Counted from the stretch's first letter, positions 24,462 to 33,622 are shown. The stretch: DNA of 64,000 bases from Neobacillus sp. CF12 (GCF_030348765.1 NZ_JAUCEU010000007.1:5739501-5803500); one strand, 5' to 3'. The notes: a model not told the origin generated them from the sequence alone. Numbers and translations: made by a program.

Positions 24462-25079
24462 GTGAAAAAAATAATTACACTTTTGCTCCTTAATTTGGTT
24501 ATTACTACTTTTGTTTGTTTAGTTCCCAAAAACTATGTCAACGCTGCAACAGGTGACCAAGAAATAGATATTGCCACAACACCAGAGAAGTTGCTGTTTG
24601 ACGTTACCAATTTAGCCCCAGGGGATTGGGCAGAGCGTACATTAACTATTCAAAACAAGGGCAAGCAAGATTTTAAATACCTCTCATCAGTTAATCTTAA
24701 AGAAGGTTCGGAAAAATTTTATAATGAACTATTGCTCCAAATATCTGATCAAAAAGGAATTCTTTTTAATGGAAAAATGAAGGACTTTAATAAATTGGAA
24801 CCTAGGTTTATCGCTAAAAATGGCTCTGAGCAGCTATTTCTTAAAATTGTAGTACCTGAAGAACTAGGTAATGATTTTCAAGGACTTGGTAGTGAAGTTG
24901 AATTTAAGTTCTATGTTGAGGGTACTTTAGGCGGGCTTTTGCCAGTTGATGGTCCTAAATTACCTGACACTGGTACAAATTCTTTTAATATCCTTTTGAG
25001 TGGAGCCATTCTATTGGTTATAGGTACTTTCTTACAGTTTATTCTTAAATGGCGTAGGAGAAGTACGAAGCATGTATAA
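24462..25079 (+). CDS. LPXTG-anchored TasA-like surface protein
   Basis: A 205-residue protein with a conventional signal peptide (MKKIITLLLLNLVITTF, cleavage near VNAATG), then a TasA-like domain: DVTNLAPGDWAERTLTIQNK parallels CalY's DVKNLKPGDWMNRTFTLSND, and FQGLGSEVEFKFYVEG parallels the FQGDSLELKWTF end. The C terminus has a sorting signal: LPDTG at about 170, a hydrophobic helix and KWRRRSTKHV. Sortase would link it to peptidoglycan. It probably tethers fibres to the wall; this is inference. The start is GTG 24462, with GGAGG about 12 bases upstream. Confidence 0.85.
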   Translation: MKKIITLLLLNLVITTFVCLVPKNYVNAATGDQEIDIATTPEKLLFDVTNLAPGDWAERTLTIQNKGKQDFKYLSSVNLKEGSEKFYNELLLQISDQKGILFNGKMKDFNKLEPRFIAKNGSEQLFLKIVVPEELGNDFQGLGSEVEFKFYVEGTLGGLLPVDGPKLPDTGTNSFNILLSGAILLVIGTFLQFILKWRRRSTKHV

Positions 25080-25083
25080 TTAA

Positions 25084-25120
25084 AGCCTTGATTAAACAAT
25101 ATATCAAGGCTCTTATTTTT
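25084..25120 (+). terminator. terminator of the fibre operon
   Basis: AGCCTTGAT (25084-25092) / ATCAAGGCT (25103-25111), then CTTATTTTT. Confidence 0.8.
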
Positions 25121-25227
25121 CCTAACATTCTCCATAAATATTTTTCAAACCCAAGCACATTTAGACACATTTCGATCCCCCTTAGGTGTATAATATATAC
25201 AAACGGGTGAAAAAGAGGATTGATATT

Positions 25228-25479
25228 TTGTTATTCAAAAGCCTAGAGTTCAAAAATGTTGTTGGACAGAAGGTTAAAGTCATTGATATTCCTGTATTGG
25301 AGGAAGGTAGCACTTATAAATTTATGATCCAAGTCCGTTTACAGAATTTTATTACCACGCTTTATCAGGAAAAGAAACCGAAAAAATGCTATTCATTTAA
25401 AGAGTATTTGAAAAAGGTAATGAAATGGCCTGATTATGAAGCACTGTTTAAAGTAGGAGAATTAAAGAATAATGCATAA
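25228..25479 (+). CDS. small basic cytosolic protein (83 aa), unassigned
   Basis: The frame is open from 25186, but TATAAT at 25189-25194 looks like its own -10 box, so translation must start later. AAGAGG eight bases before TTG 25228 gives the best start. The product is Lys-rich (VVGQKVKVIDIPVLEEGSTY, KKPKKCYSFKEYLKKVMKWP) with no membrane segment or known motif. It stands alone between two terminators. Confidence 0.55.
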   Translation: MLFKSLEFKNVVGQKVKVIDIPVLEEGSTYKFMIQVRLQNFITTLYQEKKPKKCYSFKEYLKKVMKWPDYEALFKVGELKNNA

Positions 25480-25487
25480 TACTTTTC

Positions 25488-25518
25488 GAACATCGGATAA
25501 TCCGATGTTCTTTTATTG
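25488..25518 (+). terminator. terminator
   Basis: GAACATCGGA / TCCGATGTTC perfect 10-bp stem, TAA loop, then TTTTATTG. Confidence 0.85.
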
Positions 25519-25610
25519 TTCACAATAATTTCATGAAAATAGGGGAATTTATATCTTATAGAATAGGGAACATGTATAATACAATGGAGAAATCCTAGGG
25601 ATGTGAGTAA

Positions 25611-26453
25611 ATGAGTAAGATTAAGATTGTCACGGATTCAACGATGGATATGACAATGGAACAGGCAGAACTTCTAGGTGTTGTGGTGGTGCCGTTATCT
25701 GTAACAATAAATGGTGAAACCTATTTGGACCGAGTGGAGATTCAACCTGAAGAATTTATGGAAACCATGAAGGGCTTAAAAGAATTACCGAAAAGCTCAC
25801 AGCCTTCCGCTGGAACCTTCCTTGAAGTGTATGACCGTCTTGGTGAAGAAGGCTATGAAGTAATTTCTATACATATGACAGGTAAAATGAGTGGCACGAT
25901 ACGCTCAGCTGAAAGTGCAGCACAAATGACGAAGACCAAGGTAAGTGTTGTGGACTCTAAGTTTATCTCGATGGCCCTTCAGTTCCAGGTTCGTGAGGCA
26001 GCCGAAATGGCGAAGCAAGGAAAGAGTTTAGAGGAAATTCTCGAACGTCTCGATATAGTCCGTGAGAATTCCAAGCTTTATCTTATGATTGATACACTGG
26101 AGAATATGGTGAAAGGCGGAAGGATTGGCAAAGGGAAAGCCTTTATAGGTTCCTTGCTTAATATAAAGCCGATTGCTTCGTTAGAAGGTGCCGAATATAA
26201 CCCAGTTGCAAAGGTCCGAAGTCATTCACAAGTGGTTAAATGGCTCGCAAAGCAATTCGCAGAGGATGTACAAGGAAAGACTGTTAAACGTGTGGGAATT
26301 GTTCATGCAGAGGCACTCGAGTTGGCCACAAAATTAAAAAACTCTATCATCGATTTAACAGGCTATAACGATATTTCTGTTGATTACACAGGTCCAACAA
26401 TCAGTACCCATACAGGACCAGGTACGATTGCCATCATGTATTACTATGAATAA
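25611..26453 (+). CDS. degV: DegV family fatty-acid-binding protein
   Basis: A complete 280-residue DegV/FakB protein. It begins KIKIVTDSTMDM, with the conserved TDS. It then has SSQPSAGTFLEVY, the ligand-site MTGKMSGTIRSAESAA, VVDSKFISM, the MIDTLENMVKGGRIGKGKA segment, LLNIKPI, and the C-terminal GPTISTHTGPGTIAIMYY, whose His-Thr-Gly-Pro-Gly contacts the fatty acid carboxylate. It likely donates fatty acids to FakA. It is convergent with the FadR-box MBL gene, sharing a bidirectional terminator. Confidence 0.92.
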   Translation: MSKIKIVTDSTMDMTMEQAELLGVVVVPLSVTINGETYLDRVEIQPEEFMETMKGLKELPKSSQPSAGTFLEVYDRLGEEGYEVISIHMTGKMSGTIRSAESAAQMTKTKVSVVDSKFISMALQFQVREAAEMAKQGKSLEEILERLDIVRENSKLYLMIDTLENMVKGGRIGKGKAFIGSLLNIKPIASLEGAEYNPVAKVRSHSQVVKWLAKQFAEDVQGKTVKRVGIVHAEALELATKLKNSIIDLTGYNDISVDYTGPTISTHTGPGTIAIMYYYE

Positions 26454-26486
26454 AATGAGGATGGGGCAGCAGCTCCATCCTCATTT
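26453..26486. terminator. bidirectional terminator between degV and the MBL gene
   Basis: AATGAGGATGGGGC / GCTCCATCCTCATT stem with an AGCA loop. It overlaps the stop region of the minus-strand gene. Confidence 0.78.
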
Positions 26487-27368
26487 GTTGACCACTTGAA
26501 TTTCCGATCCCTGAACACTATACCCAAGACGTTGCAAATGCTTACGAATCCCACTTCGTTCCCACGTTTTAAGAATCAATACCTCGAGCATTTTTTTTGG
26601 ATAAAAGATTCCTATATTTGTTAGTTCTTCGAAATTCATTCCCTGTTGTACATACTTTTCAATCTTTTCACCACGTTGATCAATCATGGAAATAAATTTG
26701 CCCATTGCTTCAATAAATTCCTGCCTTGTGAAAACTCCTTTTTGATGGCCCGTGATGTAGGTTTCTGCATCCAACTCTAACAGTAATTTACTAGATGCAA
26801 TAAACTCGTCAATATCTCCATCGGTTCCAAAGTACCATGGTCCAAAGGTAGTCATATCGAAATCTCCCACAAAGACGACTCCTAACTCAGGAAAATAAGG
26901 GCTGCTATATCCTTTTGTGTGCCCTGGTGTATGTAGAAAGTTCACCTTTACACCACTAAAGTTGTATTCCACATCATATTGGTACGTTCCGGTAATCTCA
27001 CCGAGGCTTTGCACCCATTCTCGTGGGAATTGCTTACGCATTGCTTCTACACCTTCTGGCCCCCATTCCTGATAAACTCCGTTTCCTCTCGCGATTCCTT
27101 CGACTGATTGGATGGTTTCAAACTCTAATGGGTTTATCCATTTTTCTGCATCCCGAAACAAATGGTTATGCATGGTATGATCAGGATGATAATGGGTATT
27201 AATAACCAATTCAACCCCATATTGGTCATCTAACGCTAGAAGTTTCGAGGGATCTGCACCAGTATCAATAAGTACCTTATCCTTACAATTAATATATAAG
27301 CTTCTAGAAAATGGGACTTTACTATTATTCGCTCCTTCAATAATCATAATGGGACCAATTCGCCTCAT
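26481..27368 (-). CDS. MBL-fold metallo-hydrolase under a FadR-type operator
   Basis: A 295-residue enzyme of the metallo-beta-lactamase fold. Metal ligands are seen in VINTHYHPDHTMHN (HxHxDH), LHTPGHTKGY, VFVGDFD and YITGHQKG. A C-terminal helical region follows. The substrate is unknown; a hydrolase acting on thioesters or lactones would fit. The start at 27368 has GAGGTG six bases upstream. The frame extends to 27434, but that part would overlap the operator, which supports the shorter form. Confidence 0.85.
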   Translation of the reverse strand: MRRIGPIMIIEGANNSKVPFSRSLYINCKDKVLIDTGADPSKLLALDDQYGVELVINTHYHPDHTMHNHLFRDAEKWINPLEFETIQSVEGIARGNGVYQEWGPEGVEAMRKQFPREWVQSLGEITGTYQYDVEYNFSGVKVNFLHTPGHTKGYSSPYFPELGVVFVGDFDMTTFGPWYFGTDGDIDEFIASSKLLLELDAETYITGHQKGVFTRQEFIEAMGKFISMIDQRGEKIEKYVQQGMNFEELTNIGIFYPKKMLEVLILKTWERSGIRKHLQRLGYSVQGSEIQVVNK

Positions 27369-27419
27369 TTTTAACACCTCAATTCTCTGATGACTATTTA
27401 TCTTAATATTCTGTTTTGT

Positions 27420-27437
27420 TGAATGAATACTCATTCA
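27420..27437. promoter_or_regulatory. FadR (YsiA) operator
   Basis: TGAATGA-ATAC-TCATTCA is an exact match to the consensus TGAATGAMTAVTCATTCA that I remember for B. subtilis FadR, the TetR-type repressor of beta-oxidation genes released by long-chain acyl-CoA. It lies 52-69 bases upstream of the MBL gene start. Confidence 0.8.
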
Positions 27438-27620
27438 TGATACCATATATTTTCTATTCTATAAACTTACTAGCCTTAGAATAATTTTTGACAATGAATT
27501 TTTTATCCCTTTATGGGAGGAGTAAGAAGCAGAATAGTACCTAACACAATCCTTACTTTCTTGGGTAAAAATAGCTTATATGGTAATAATAAAAAAAATT
27601 GAAATAAAAAGGTGCTGCTT

Positions 27621-29138
27621 ATGTTCAAATGGTTTTCAGGGAAAAAAGCGGAAGAACCACCAAAAGCTCATAGTTTAGACTTGGAAGAATTAACGGAGCA
27701 GATTAAAGCAGAATTAAGTGTTGGTTCGGACCTTGTCTTTAGGACAATGAAAAGGGACGGGGAAAAACTTATTTTCTGCCTAATGAACACATTAATTGAT
27801 TCCACTAGGCTCGATGATGTCGTAATCAGATCCATTATAAACCATAAGGACATTGCATGGACTTGTGAATCTATTGCGAAAGTTTTGCCTATGGTCTCTA
27901 TTACTGCTGTGAATCAATTAAATGAAGTAGTTGCGGGAATTAACGAAGGAAAAGTATATATATATGCAGAAGGTCAGCCCTGTGGGATTCTAGCAGATGT
28001 TAGTAAGACCATTGAAAGAGGTCTTGAAAAAGCTGAAACGGAGTCACTTGTTTATGGTCCGAAAATTTCTTTTACGGAGTCACTACAGGGTAACATCAAT
28101 ATTTTGAGGAACAACATCAAGGATGAAAATTTATGTGAAGAAGACCTTACAGTCGGTAAACGATCAAAAACAAAGGCTAAGCTTGTCTACATTAAGGGGA
28201 TTGCTGATGAAGAAATCATCAAAACCTTTAAGCAGAGGGTCCAAGATCTGACACTGGATTATGTCCCCGGGACAACTGTCCTTGGTCAGTATATTGAGAG
28301 TAACAGTTGGTCAGTTTTTCCGCAGTTGATGACAACTGAGCTCCCTGATCGTGTATCAATAGCGTTATATCGGGGTAAAGTGGCGGTATTAATGGACAGA
28401 AGTCCTGATTGTCTTTATGGTCCTACATCCTTTTTCGCCTTTTTTGAATCAACTGAAGATGTTTATATGCGCTGGAACATGGGTTTGTTTTTACGGATGC
28501 TGCGACTAGTGGCTACTTTTTTTTCTGTATTACTAACGCCTGCTTATGTTGCTGTTTTAACGTATCACTACGAAGTTATTCCTTCCCCATTGCTGCTTTC
28601 ATTGGGGGAATCAAGGGCGAGAGTTCCCTTTCCACCCGTCATGGAAGCACTTTTACTAGAATTTGTAATCGAATTATTACGGGAGGCAGGAGCCAGGCTG
28701 CCGACAAAAGTTGGTCAGACAATGGGTATTGTAGGCGGTATCGTAATTGGGCAAGCTGCAGTTGAGGCAGGATTTACTAGCAATATCTTGATCATTATTA
28801 TTGCATTAAGCGCTCTTGGTTCATTTACGACTCCAAGTTATTTAATGGGTACTGCAATTCGAATCATTCGGTTCCCAATCATATTGATGGCAGGTTTATG
28901 GGGCGGTATTGGAATTATGCTATGTTTTTGCTTTTTCATTATCCATTTACTTAGATTAGAGACAATTGGCGGTCCTTATCTTACGCCCGTTTACCCTATC
29001 AGATTAAAGGATATTGGCTACAGCTTTTTCAAGTTGCCTCCTCAATTTCTTTCATACCGCCCTTTAACGAATCGAACAGGTGACCAGGAGCGCTTTCCTA
29101 GTAAGAAAGCGAAACAAAAAAGGGATGTAGATGAATAG
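27621..29138 (+). CDS. gerA: GerA family spore germination receptor subunit A
   Basis: A 505-residue inner-membrane subunit of a Ger nutrient receptor. A large hydrophilic N-terminal domain holds the family strings GDLVFRTMKRDG-like and PEDCLYGP-like (here SPDCLYGPTSFFAFFES). A C-terminal membrane part has about five helices, with ARVPFPPVMEALLLEFVIEL and REAGARLPTKVGQTMGIVGG typical of the family. AAGGTG fixes ATG 27621 over the GTG at 27612. First gene of gerA-gerB-gerC; ligand not predictable. Confidence 0.95.
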   Translation: MFKWFSGKKAEEPPKAHSLDLEELTEQIKAELSVGSDLVFRTMKRDGEKLIFCLMNTLIDSTRLDDVVIRSIINHKDIAWTCESIAKVLPMVSITAVNQLNEVVAGINEGKVYIYAEGQPCGILADVSKTIERGLEKAETESLVYGPKISFTESLQGNINILRNNIKDENLCEEDLTVGKRSKTKAKLVYIKGIADEEIIKTFKQRVQDLTLDYVPGTTVLGQYIESNSWSVFPQLMTTELPDRVSIALYRGKVAVLMDRSPDCLYGPTSFFAFFESTEDVYMRWNMGLFLRMLRLVATFFSVLLTPAYVAVLTYHYEVIPSPLLLSLGESRARVPFPPVMEALLLEFVIELLREAGARLPTKVGQTMGIVGGIVIGQAAVEAGFTSNILIIIIALSALGSFTTPSYLMGTAIRIIRFPIILMAGLWGGIGIMLCFCFFIIHLLRLETIGGPYLTPVYPIRLKDIGYSFFKLPPQFLSYRPLTNRTGDQERFPSKKAKQKRDVDE

Positions 29139-29150
29139 GAGCGAACAATA

Positions 29151-30272
29151 ATGAAGGTGAATTTACATCCAAAAGAAGGATTATTGTTTAATGCATTTAT
29201 GCTCGTTTTTGTCATCCACGCGGTACAGGTAGGAGTTGGGTTAGCTGGGCTGCCTAGAGTTGTTTATTTAGAAGCGAAGCATGATGCTTGGATTTCTGTT
29301 TTCTTAGCAGGGATAATAACTTCTGTTGTTTTGGTGCTGATGGTACAAATGCTCAAACAATATGACAGTGCAGACTTATATGGGATTCATGTTGATATAT
29401 TTGGGAAATGGGCAGGGCATTCTTTGAATTTTATCTACATGATTTATATGTCTTCCACTTTTTTCATCATCTTAATGAACTACATTGAAATTGTTCAGGT
29501 ATGGATATTCCCAACGTTGCCAACTTGGCAGCTTTCCCTCGTTCTCCTTTTGTTAGTTATTTATGGAGTTTATGGCGGGATAAGGGTTATCGTTGGAGTT
29601 TCCTTTATATCGGTGGTCGGAACTATATGGCTGGCTATAGTCATATTTGTACCGTTACAATTCGGTGATTATACTCATCTGTTTCCAATTATGAATGTAA
29701 ATGCGAAACAACTATTTATGGGAGCTCAAAATACAACACTTTCTATGCTGGGTTTTGAAATCATTTTGTTTGTTTATCCATTTGTAAAAGAAAAGCAAAA
29801 GGCAATGTTTTTTGTTCAAATTGGGAATTTGCTTACAACGATAATATTTACTGTTGCAACGCTCATTTCTATTGTGTTTTTTGCTTCTAATAGCTTGGAA
29901 AAAACGATCTGGCCAGTTTTATCGATGTTTAAGATTGTTCGACTTCCTAACCTAGAAAGGTTTGAATTTATCGCAGTTTCCTTTTGGATGCTGATAATAT
30001 TGCCCAATATGTGCTTCTATCTTTGGGCAGCTTCAAAGGGCTTTTCAAGAATCTTAAGGAAAAAACAAAAATGGGGTGTTTGGATTATTGCCATTGTCAT
30101 CTTTACTGCATCCTTCTTTATAAAGTCAAGATATCAAATGAATACCATGACAGATTTGGTAGCAAAGGCAGGGTTTTACCTTGCTTTTTGCTATCCTGTT
30201 CTCCTCGCTAGTATTGTCCTCATAAAAAAATGGTTTAAAAGGAGGGAGAGTAAGCATGCAGAAACGTCATAA
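29151..30272 (+). CDS. gerB: GerB family germination receptor subunit (permease-like)
   Basis: A 373-residue membrane protein with ten hydrophobic segments, of the APC-related endospore germination permease family (GerAB). LFNAFMLVFVIHAVQVGVGL opens helix 1, with PRVVYLEAKHDAWIS after it. This subunit is thought to bind the nutrient. AGGAGCG upstream; it starts 12 bases after gerA and overlaps gerC by 17 bases. Confidence 0.95.
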   Translation: MKVNLHPKEGLLFNAFMLVFVIHAVQVGVGLAGLPRVVYLEAKHDAWISVFLAGIITSVVLVLMVQMLKQYDSADLYGIHVDIFGKWAGHSLNFIYMIYMSSTFFIILMNYIEIVQVWIFPTLPTWQLSLVLLLLVIYGVYGGIRVIVGVSFISVVGTIWLAIVIFVPLQFGDYTHLFPIMNVNAKQLFMGAQNTTLSMLGFEIILFVYPFVKEKQKAMFFVQIGNLLTTIIFTVATLISIVFFASNSLEKTIWPVLSMFKIVRLPNLERFEFIAVSFWMLIILPNMCFYLWAASKGFSRILRKKQKWGVWIIAIVIFTASFFIKSRYQMNTMTDLVAKAGFYLAFCYPVLLASIVLIKKWFKRRESKHAETS

Positions 30273-31416
30273 ATGGTTGCAAATGGTAATTGGGATGAGT
30301 TCTTTCTTTATACTAACAAGCTGTGGAGTCGAAACGAAGCAACTAGAAAGACTGGGGCTCATTACTGCAATAGGATTTGATTTAAAGAAGGAAAATGAAA
30401 TTACCGGTACAGTTGCAGTATCTAAATTTGATCCAATGGCCAAAGTAATGACCAGCTTAATCTCTGCTGATGCAAATACCCTCCAAACTTTAAGAGCAGA
30501 GGAAAATCTTGCCACCGACCAAAGACTTGAAATGGGTCAGCTCCGATGTGTCATTTATAGTAAGGAATTGGCTGAAAAGGGAATTATTCAGCTTGTAAAT
30601 GCTCTCAATCGTGATCCCACGGTAGGAAATATGGTTTATTTAACAATTGCTGAAAAAGATGCTTTGTCCATCATTGAAATGGACGAGAAAAAAATAAAGG
30701 TGAATATTGGGACCTATTTATATAATTTAATTAGACAAAATGTGGAAAGGGAACTTCTAATCTCGCCGACACTTCATGAATTTAATCACAAATTTTTTGA
30801 CAACGGACAGGATCCGGTGCTGCCGATACTAAAAGTGGCGAAAGACAAAGTAGCGATTTCAGGGGTTGCTTTATTCAATGATGATAAAATGGTGGCAAGA
30901 TTAAGTAATGATAAACTCTTTTATTTGAAACTTTTAACAGATGAATATCGAACAGGATCTAAGGAATTAGAATTTAATCGTGATGAATTTGCCAATATAA
31001 TCGACGTTCAAGGTGGTAGATCCTATGGAGAAATATATAACAAATTATTTATTAGTCTAGATACTTTGCGCAGTAATACAAAAATTAAATTAGTGGACAA
31101 AAAGAATCTAGTTTTTAAAGTTGAGGTAGAAATGGATTCTAGGTTGCTGGAAACCACAAATTATTTAGAATTAAGCGAACCTGCTAACATGAAGTTCATA
31201 GAGAAAAAAGTAAATAAAGAAATGGAAAGTCAAATTAAAAAACTCCTTGTGTTTTTCCAAGAAAATCAGGTTGACCCAGTTGGAATTGGAAATGAGTATA
31301 TGGCTCATGTCCGAGGAACGCCTATTTCCCAAAAGGAATGGAAAGAAATATATAAGAATGCTAAATTTGATGTTCAAGTAGATAATACGATTGCGAGAAC
31401 GGGAACAATGGATTAG
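30256..31416 (+). CDS. gerC: GerC family germination receptor lipoprotein
   Basis: A 386-residue lipoprotein. The N-terminal signal ends in the lipobox ILTSCG (Cys at about 23). The rest is the Ger(x)C domain: QLERLGLITAIGFDL, RLEMGQLRCVIYSKELAEKG, NDKLFYLKLLTDEY and YMAHVRGTPISQKEW near the end. It completes the A-B-C receptor in the spore inner membrane. GGAGGGAGAG upstream of the ATG inside gerB. Confidence 0.95.
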   Translation: MQKRHKWLQMVIGMSSFFILTSCGVETKQLERLGLITAIGFDLKKENEITGTVAVSKFDPMAKVMTSLISADANTLQTLRAEENLATDQRLEMGQLRCVIYSKELAEKGIIQLVNALNRDPTVGNMVYLTIAEKDALSIIEMDEKKIKVNIGTYLYNLIRQNVERELLISPTLHEFNHKFFDNGQDPVLPILKVAKDKVAISGVALFNDDKMVARLSNDKLFYLKLLTDEYRTGSKELEFNRDEFANIIDVQGGRSYGEIYNKLFISLDTLRSNTKIKLVDKKNLVFKVEVEMDSRLLETTNYLELSEPANMKFIEKKVNKEMESQIKKLLVFFQENQVDPVGIGNEYMAHVRGTPISQKEWKEIYKNAKFDVQVDNTIARTGTMD

Positions 31417-31491
31417 CAAGCCGTTGTCTTTCTTCTTTTGTGAATCTTTGTTAAACTTATCACGAAAAGAAAAAGGTTACGGGGGATTAAT

Positions 31492-32070
31492 ATGAAGTAT
31501 CGGATATCGTTTCTATTTATAGTTATTGTTGGATTGCTCCTTTCAGCTTGTGGACAAAAGGGGATTGAAAATCCACTGGATTATCCAGTAAATGATTTCA
31601 ATGCTGTCACACAAGACAATAAACCATTTGAAAAGAAAAATCTGGATGGAAAAATATGGATAGCTGACTTTATCTTCACCAATTGCGCAGATGTTTGTCC
31701 ACCAATGACGGCAAATATGACAAAATTGCAAAAAATGGTAGAAGATGAAAAGTTGAAAAATGTTGAATTTGTTTCGTTTAGTGTTGACCCGACCGTTGAC
31801 ACACCTGAAAAACTAACATCCTATTCGGAAAACTTTGGTTTAAAAACAGATAACTGGACTTTCTTAACTGGCTATACACAAGGGTTTATTGAAACGTATG
31901 CAAAAGAAACCTTTAAGACTTTAGTAAAAAAGCCTCAAGAGGGCGATCAAGTAATTCATCAAACCTACTTCTTCTTAGTTGGACCAGATGGCAAGGTTAA
32001 GAAAACTTACGATGGGTTTCAAGAAGTGCCGTATGATGAGATGGTTAAGGATATTAAATTGTTGCAATAG
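31492..32070 (+). CDS. ypmQ: SCO1/SenC family copper/redox lipoprotein (YpmQ)
   Basis: A 192-residue membrane-attached thioredoxin-fold protein. Lipobox LLLSACGQ, Cys at about 20. The copper-binding CxxxC motif is in FTNCADVCPPMTANM, and a conserved His appears in VIHQTYFFLVGPDG. SCO proteins load copper into the CuA site of cytochrome c oxidase. GGGGGATTA precedes the ATG. It keeps the ypmQ-ypmR-ypmS order of B. subtilis, with a terminator before ypmR. Confidence 0.93.
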   Translation: MKYRISFLFIVIVGLLLSACGQKGIENPLDYPVNDFNAVTQDNKPFEKKNLDGKIWIADFIFTNCADVCPPMTANMTKLQKMVEDEKLKNVEFVSFSVDPTVDTPEKLTSYSENFGLKTDNWTFLTGYTQGFIETYAKETFKTLVKKPQEGDQVIHQTYFFLVGPDGKVKKTYDGFQEVPYDEMVKDIKLLQ

Positions 32071-32094
32071 ACCTTTTTTAGGGTCTATTTTTTT
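32067..32094 (+). terminator. terminator after ypmQ
   Basis: ATAGACC / GGTCTAT stem around a T-rich loop, followed by TTTTTTT. Confidence 0.7.
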
Positions 32095-32178
32095 GGTAAT
32101 GAATAGGATATAGTACTAGCATGTTTTGAATTATTTACGTCATGTTATAATATCATTAGTAAGAGGGTGGTGAAGAAA

Positions 32179-33003
32179 ATGAAAAAGGTTTTCACCCTTC
32201 TCATTCTTTCGACATTTTTCTTAAGTTCTTGCAGTCAATCCGATCGCTTGGATTTGCACAAAGAACGGACAGCTTCGGCGGTCGTTTATCAAGAGGTTCC
32301 AGCCGATTTTGTCCCAAAGGAAATAAAGATTATTTCCGCTGGCGATTCATTAACAGAGGGTGTTGGCGATACTACAAAAACTGGAGGATACCTGCCTTAC
32401 TTAAGAACTTTGCTCGAGGAAGAAAAGGGAATTAAGGAAGTTGATTTCTATAACTTCGGCGTCAAAGGTAATCGTACCCCGCAATTATTAAAAAGGCTTC
32501 AAACTGAGGAAATAAAAGACACTGTTTCTACGGCTGATTTGGTGATTTTGACCATTGGCGGCAATGACATTATGAAGGTAGTGAAGGATAATATCTCAAA
32601 TCTACAACTATCCATCTTTGATAAGGAAAGAGAAGTATATATTAATAATCTGTACCAAATCATGAATACCATCATAACCGTAAATCCTGATGCTTACATT
32701 GTCTTGGTCGGTGTATATAATCCGTTTTCACAATGGTTTTCTGATATTAAGGAACTAGATCAGATTGTTTCAGAATGGAATGTTGCCAGCCAAGGAGTCG
32801 TTGCTAATTATCAGAATGCTTATTTTGTTGGGATTGAAGATTTATTTAAAAATCCGACAGAAAGTTTATTGCATACCGATAACTTTCACCCAAACAATAA
32901 GGGGTATGAATTGATTGCACAGCGATTAAATGAGACCCTAGAAGAACGGACATTACCTGATCTCGTTAAAAAGGCGTATATGGTCAGTAAAGAGGAGAAT
33001 TAG
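32179..33003 (+). CDS. ypmR: SGNH/GDSL hydrolase lipoprotein (YpmR)
   Basis: A 274-residue exported esterase-like protein. Lipobox LSSCSQ at about 18. Block I is SAGDSLTEGVGD with the nucleophile Ser, block II Gly in NFGVKGNRT, block III GGNDIMK with Asn, and block V DNFHPNNKGYEL with Asp and His. It likely acts on esters in the envelope; the substrate is unknown. AGAGGGTGG supports ATG 32179 over the GTG at 32167. It precedes ypmS by six bases. Confidence 0.92.
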   Translation: MKKVFTLLILSTFFLSSCSQSDRLDLHKERTASAVVYQEVPADFVPKEIKIISAGDSLTEGVGDTTKTGGYLPYLRTLLEEEKGIKEVDFYNFGVKGNRTPQLLKRLQTEEIKDTVSTADLVILTIGGNDIMKVVKDNISNLQLSIFDKEREVYINNLYQIMNTIITVNPDAYIVLVGVYNPFSQWFSDIKELDQIVSEWNVASQGVVANYQNAYFVGIEDLFKNPTESLLHTDNFHPNNKGYELIAQRLNETLEERTLPDLVKKAYMVSKEEN

Positions 33004-33009
33004 CTTTCT

Positions 33010-33588
33010 ATGAAAAATAAATGGAAAACGGGATTCTTTCTTTTAGTAGGGTTCAATGTTTTAATTGGTATCATTCTTTTATCATTAATTCTAGTTCCGG
33101 CCGATAAGAATGAAAAAATTCAACAAACTGTACCAGACAACAAGAATGTTTCTTTCCAAGTTAAATCGAATAAAGCAGACCTAAACGTATTAATAAATCA
33201 GTATATAAAAAAAGAAGCGGCAGATTCACCGATTGAATACAGTATTCAACTGCAGGATGAAGTTGAATTATACGGTACATTACAATTCTTCAGCCAAGAG
33301 GTAGATTTGAAGCTTACCTTTGTACCAGAAGCGTTAGACAACGGTGATTTAGTTCTAAAACAGAGGTCGATTTCGGTCGGCAGCCTGCCTTTACCCGTAT
33401 CATATGTGCTTAAATTTATCAAAGAAAATTACAAGCTCCCAAATGGGGTAGATATCCAGCCAAATGACAAAATGATACATGTACACATGCAGCAATTAAA
33501 GCTAAAGAGTGATGTGAAAATAAAGGTAAATAGGTTTGATTTAGTAAAAGATGATATTGCATTTACTATACTCGTACCTGTTGAATAA
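33010..33588 (+). CDS. ypmS: DUF2140 family protein (YpmS)
   Basis: A 192-residue protein with an N-terminal membrane anchor (about 6-28, TGFFLLVGFNVLIGIILLSL) and an extracellular beta-rich domain: NVSFQVKSNKADLNVLINQY, QLQDEVELYGTLQFF, GSLPLPVSYVLKFIKENYKL. It matches YpmS/DUF2140, of unknown function and often beside YpmR. AGAGGAG ahead of the ATG; tight spacing indicates an operon with ypmR. Confidence 0.88.
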   Translation: MKNKWKTGFFLLVGFNVLIGIILLSLILVPADKNEKIQQTVPDNKNVSFQVKSNKADLNVLINQYIKKEAADSPIEYSIQLQDEVELYGTLQFFSQEVDLKLTFVPEALDNGDLVLKQRSISVGSLPLPVSYVLKFIKENYKLPNGVDIQPNDKMIHVHMQQLKLKSDVKIKVNRFDLVKDDIAFTILVPVE

Positions 33589-33622
33589 GGTGACTCACAA
33601 ATACGTGAGCCACCTTATTTTT
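33584..33622. terminator. bidirectional terminator between ypmS and the DUF4397 gene
   Basis: AATAAGGTGACTCAC / GTGAGCCACCTTATT stem with one mismatch, followed by T's. Confidence 0.82.

Noticed and set aside
24251..24493. 80-codon frame across the end of sipW and start of the LPXTG gene
   Set aside because: Out-of-frame shadow of sipW with no start signal.
27369..27434. 22-residue N-terminal extension of the MBL enzyme
   Set aside because: It would overlap the FadR operator and lacks a binding site; ATG 27368 has GAGGTG at proper distance.
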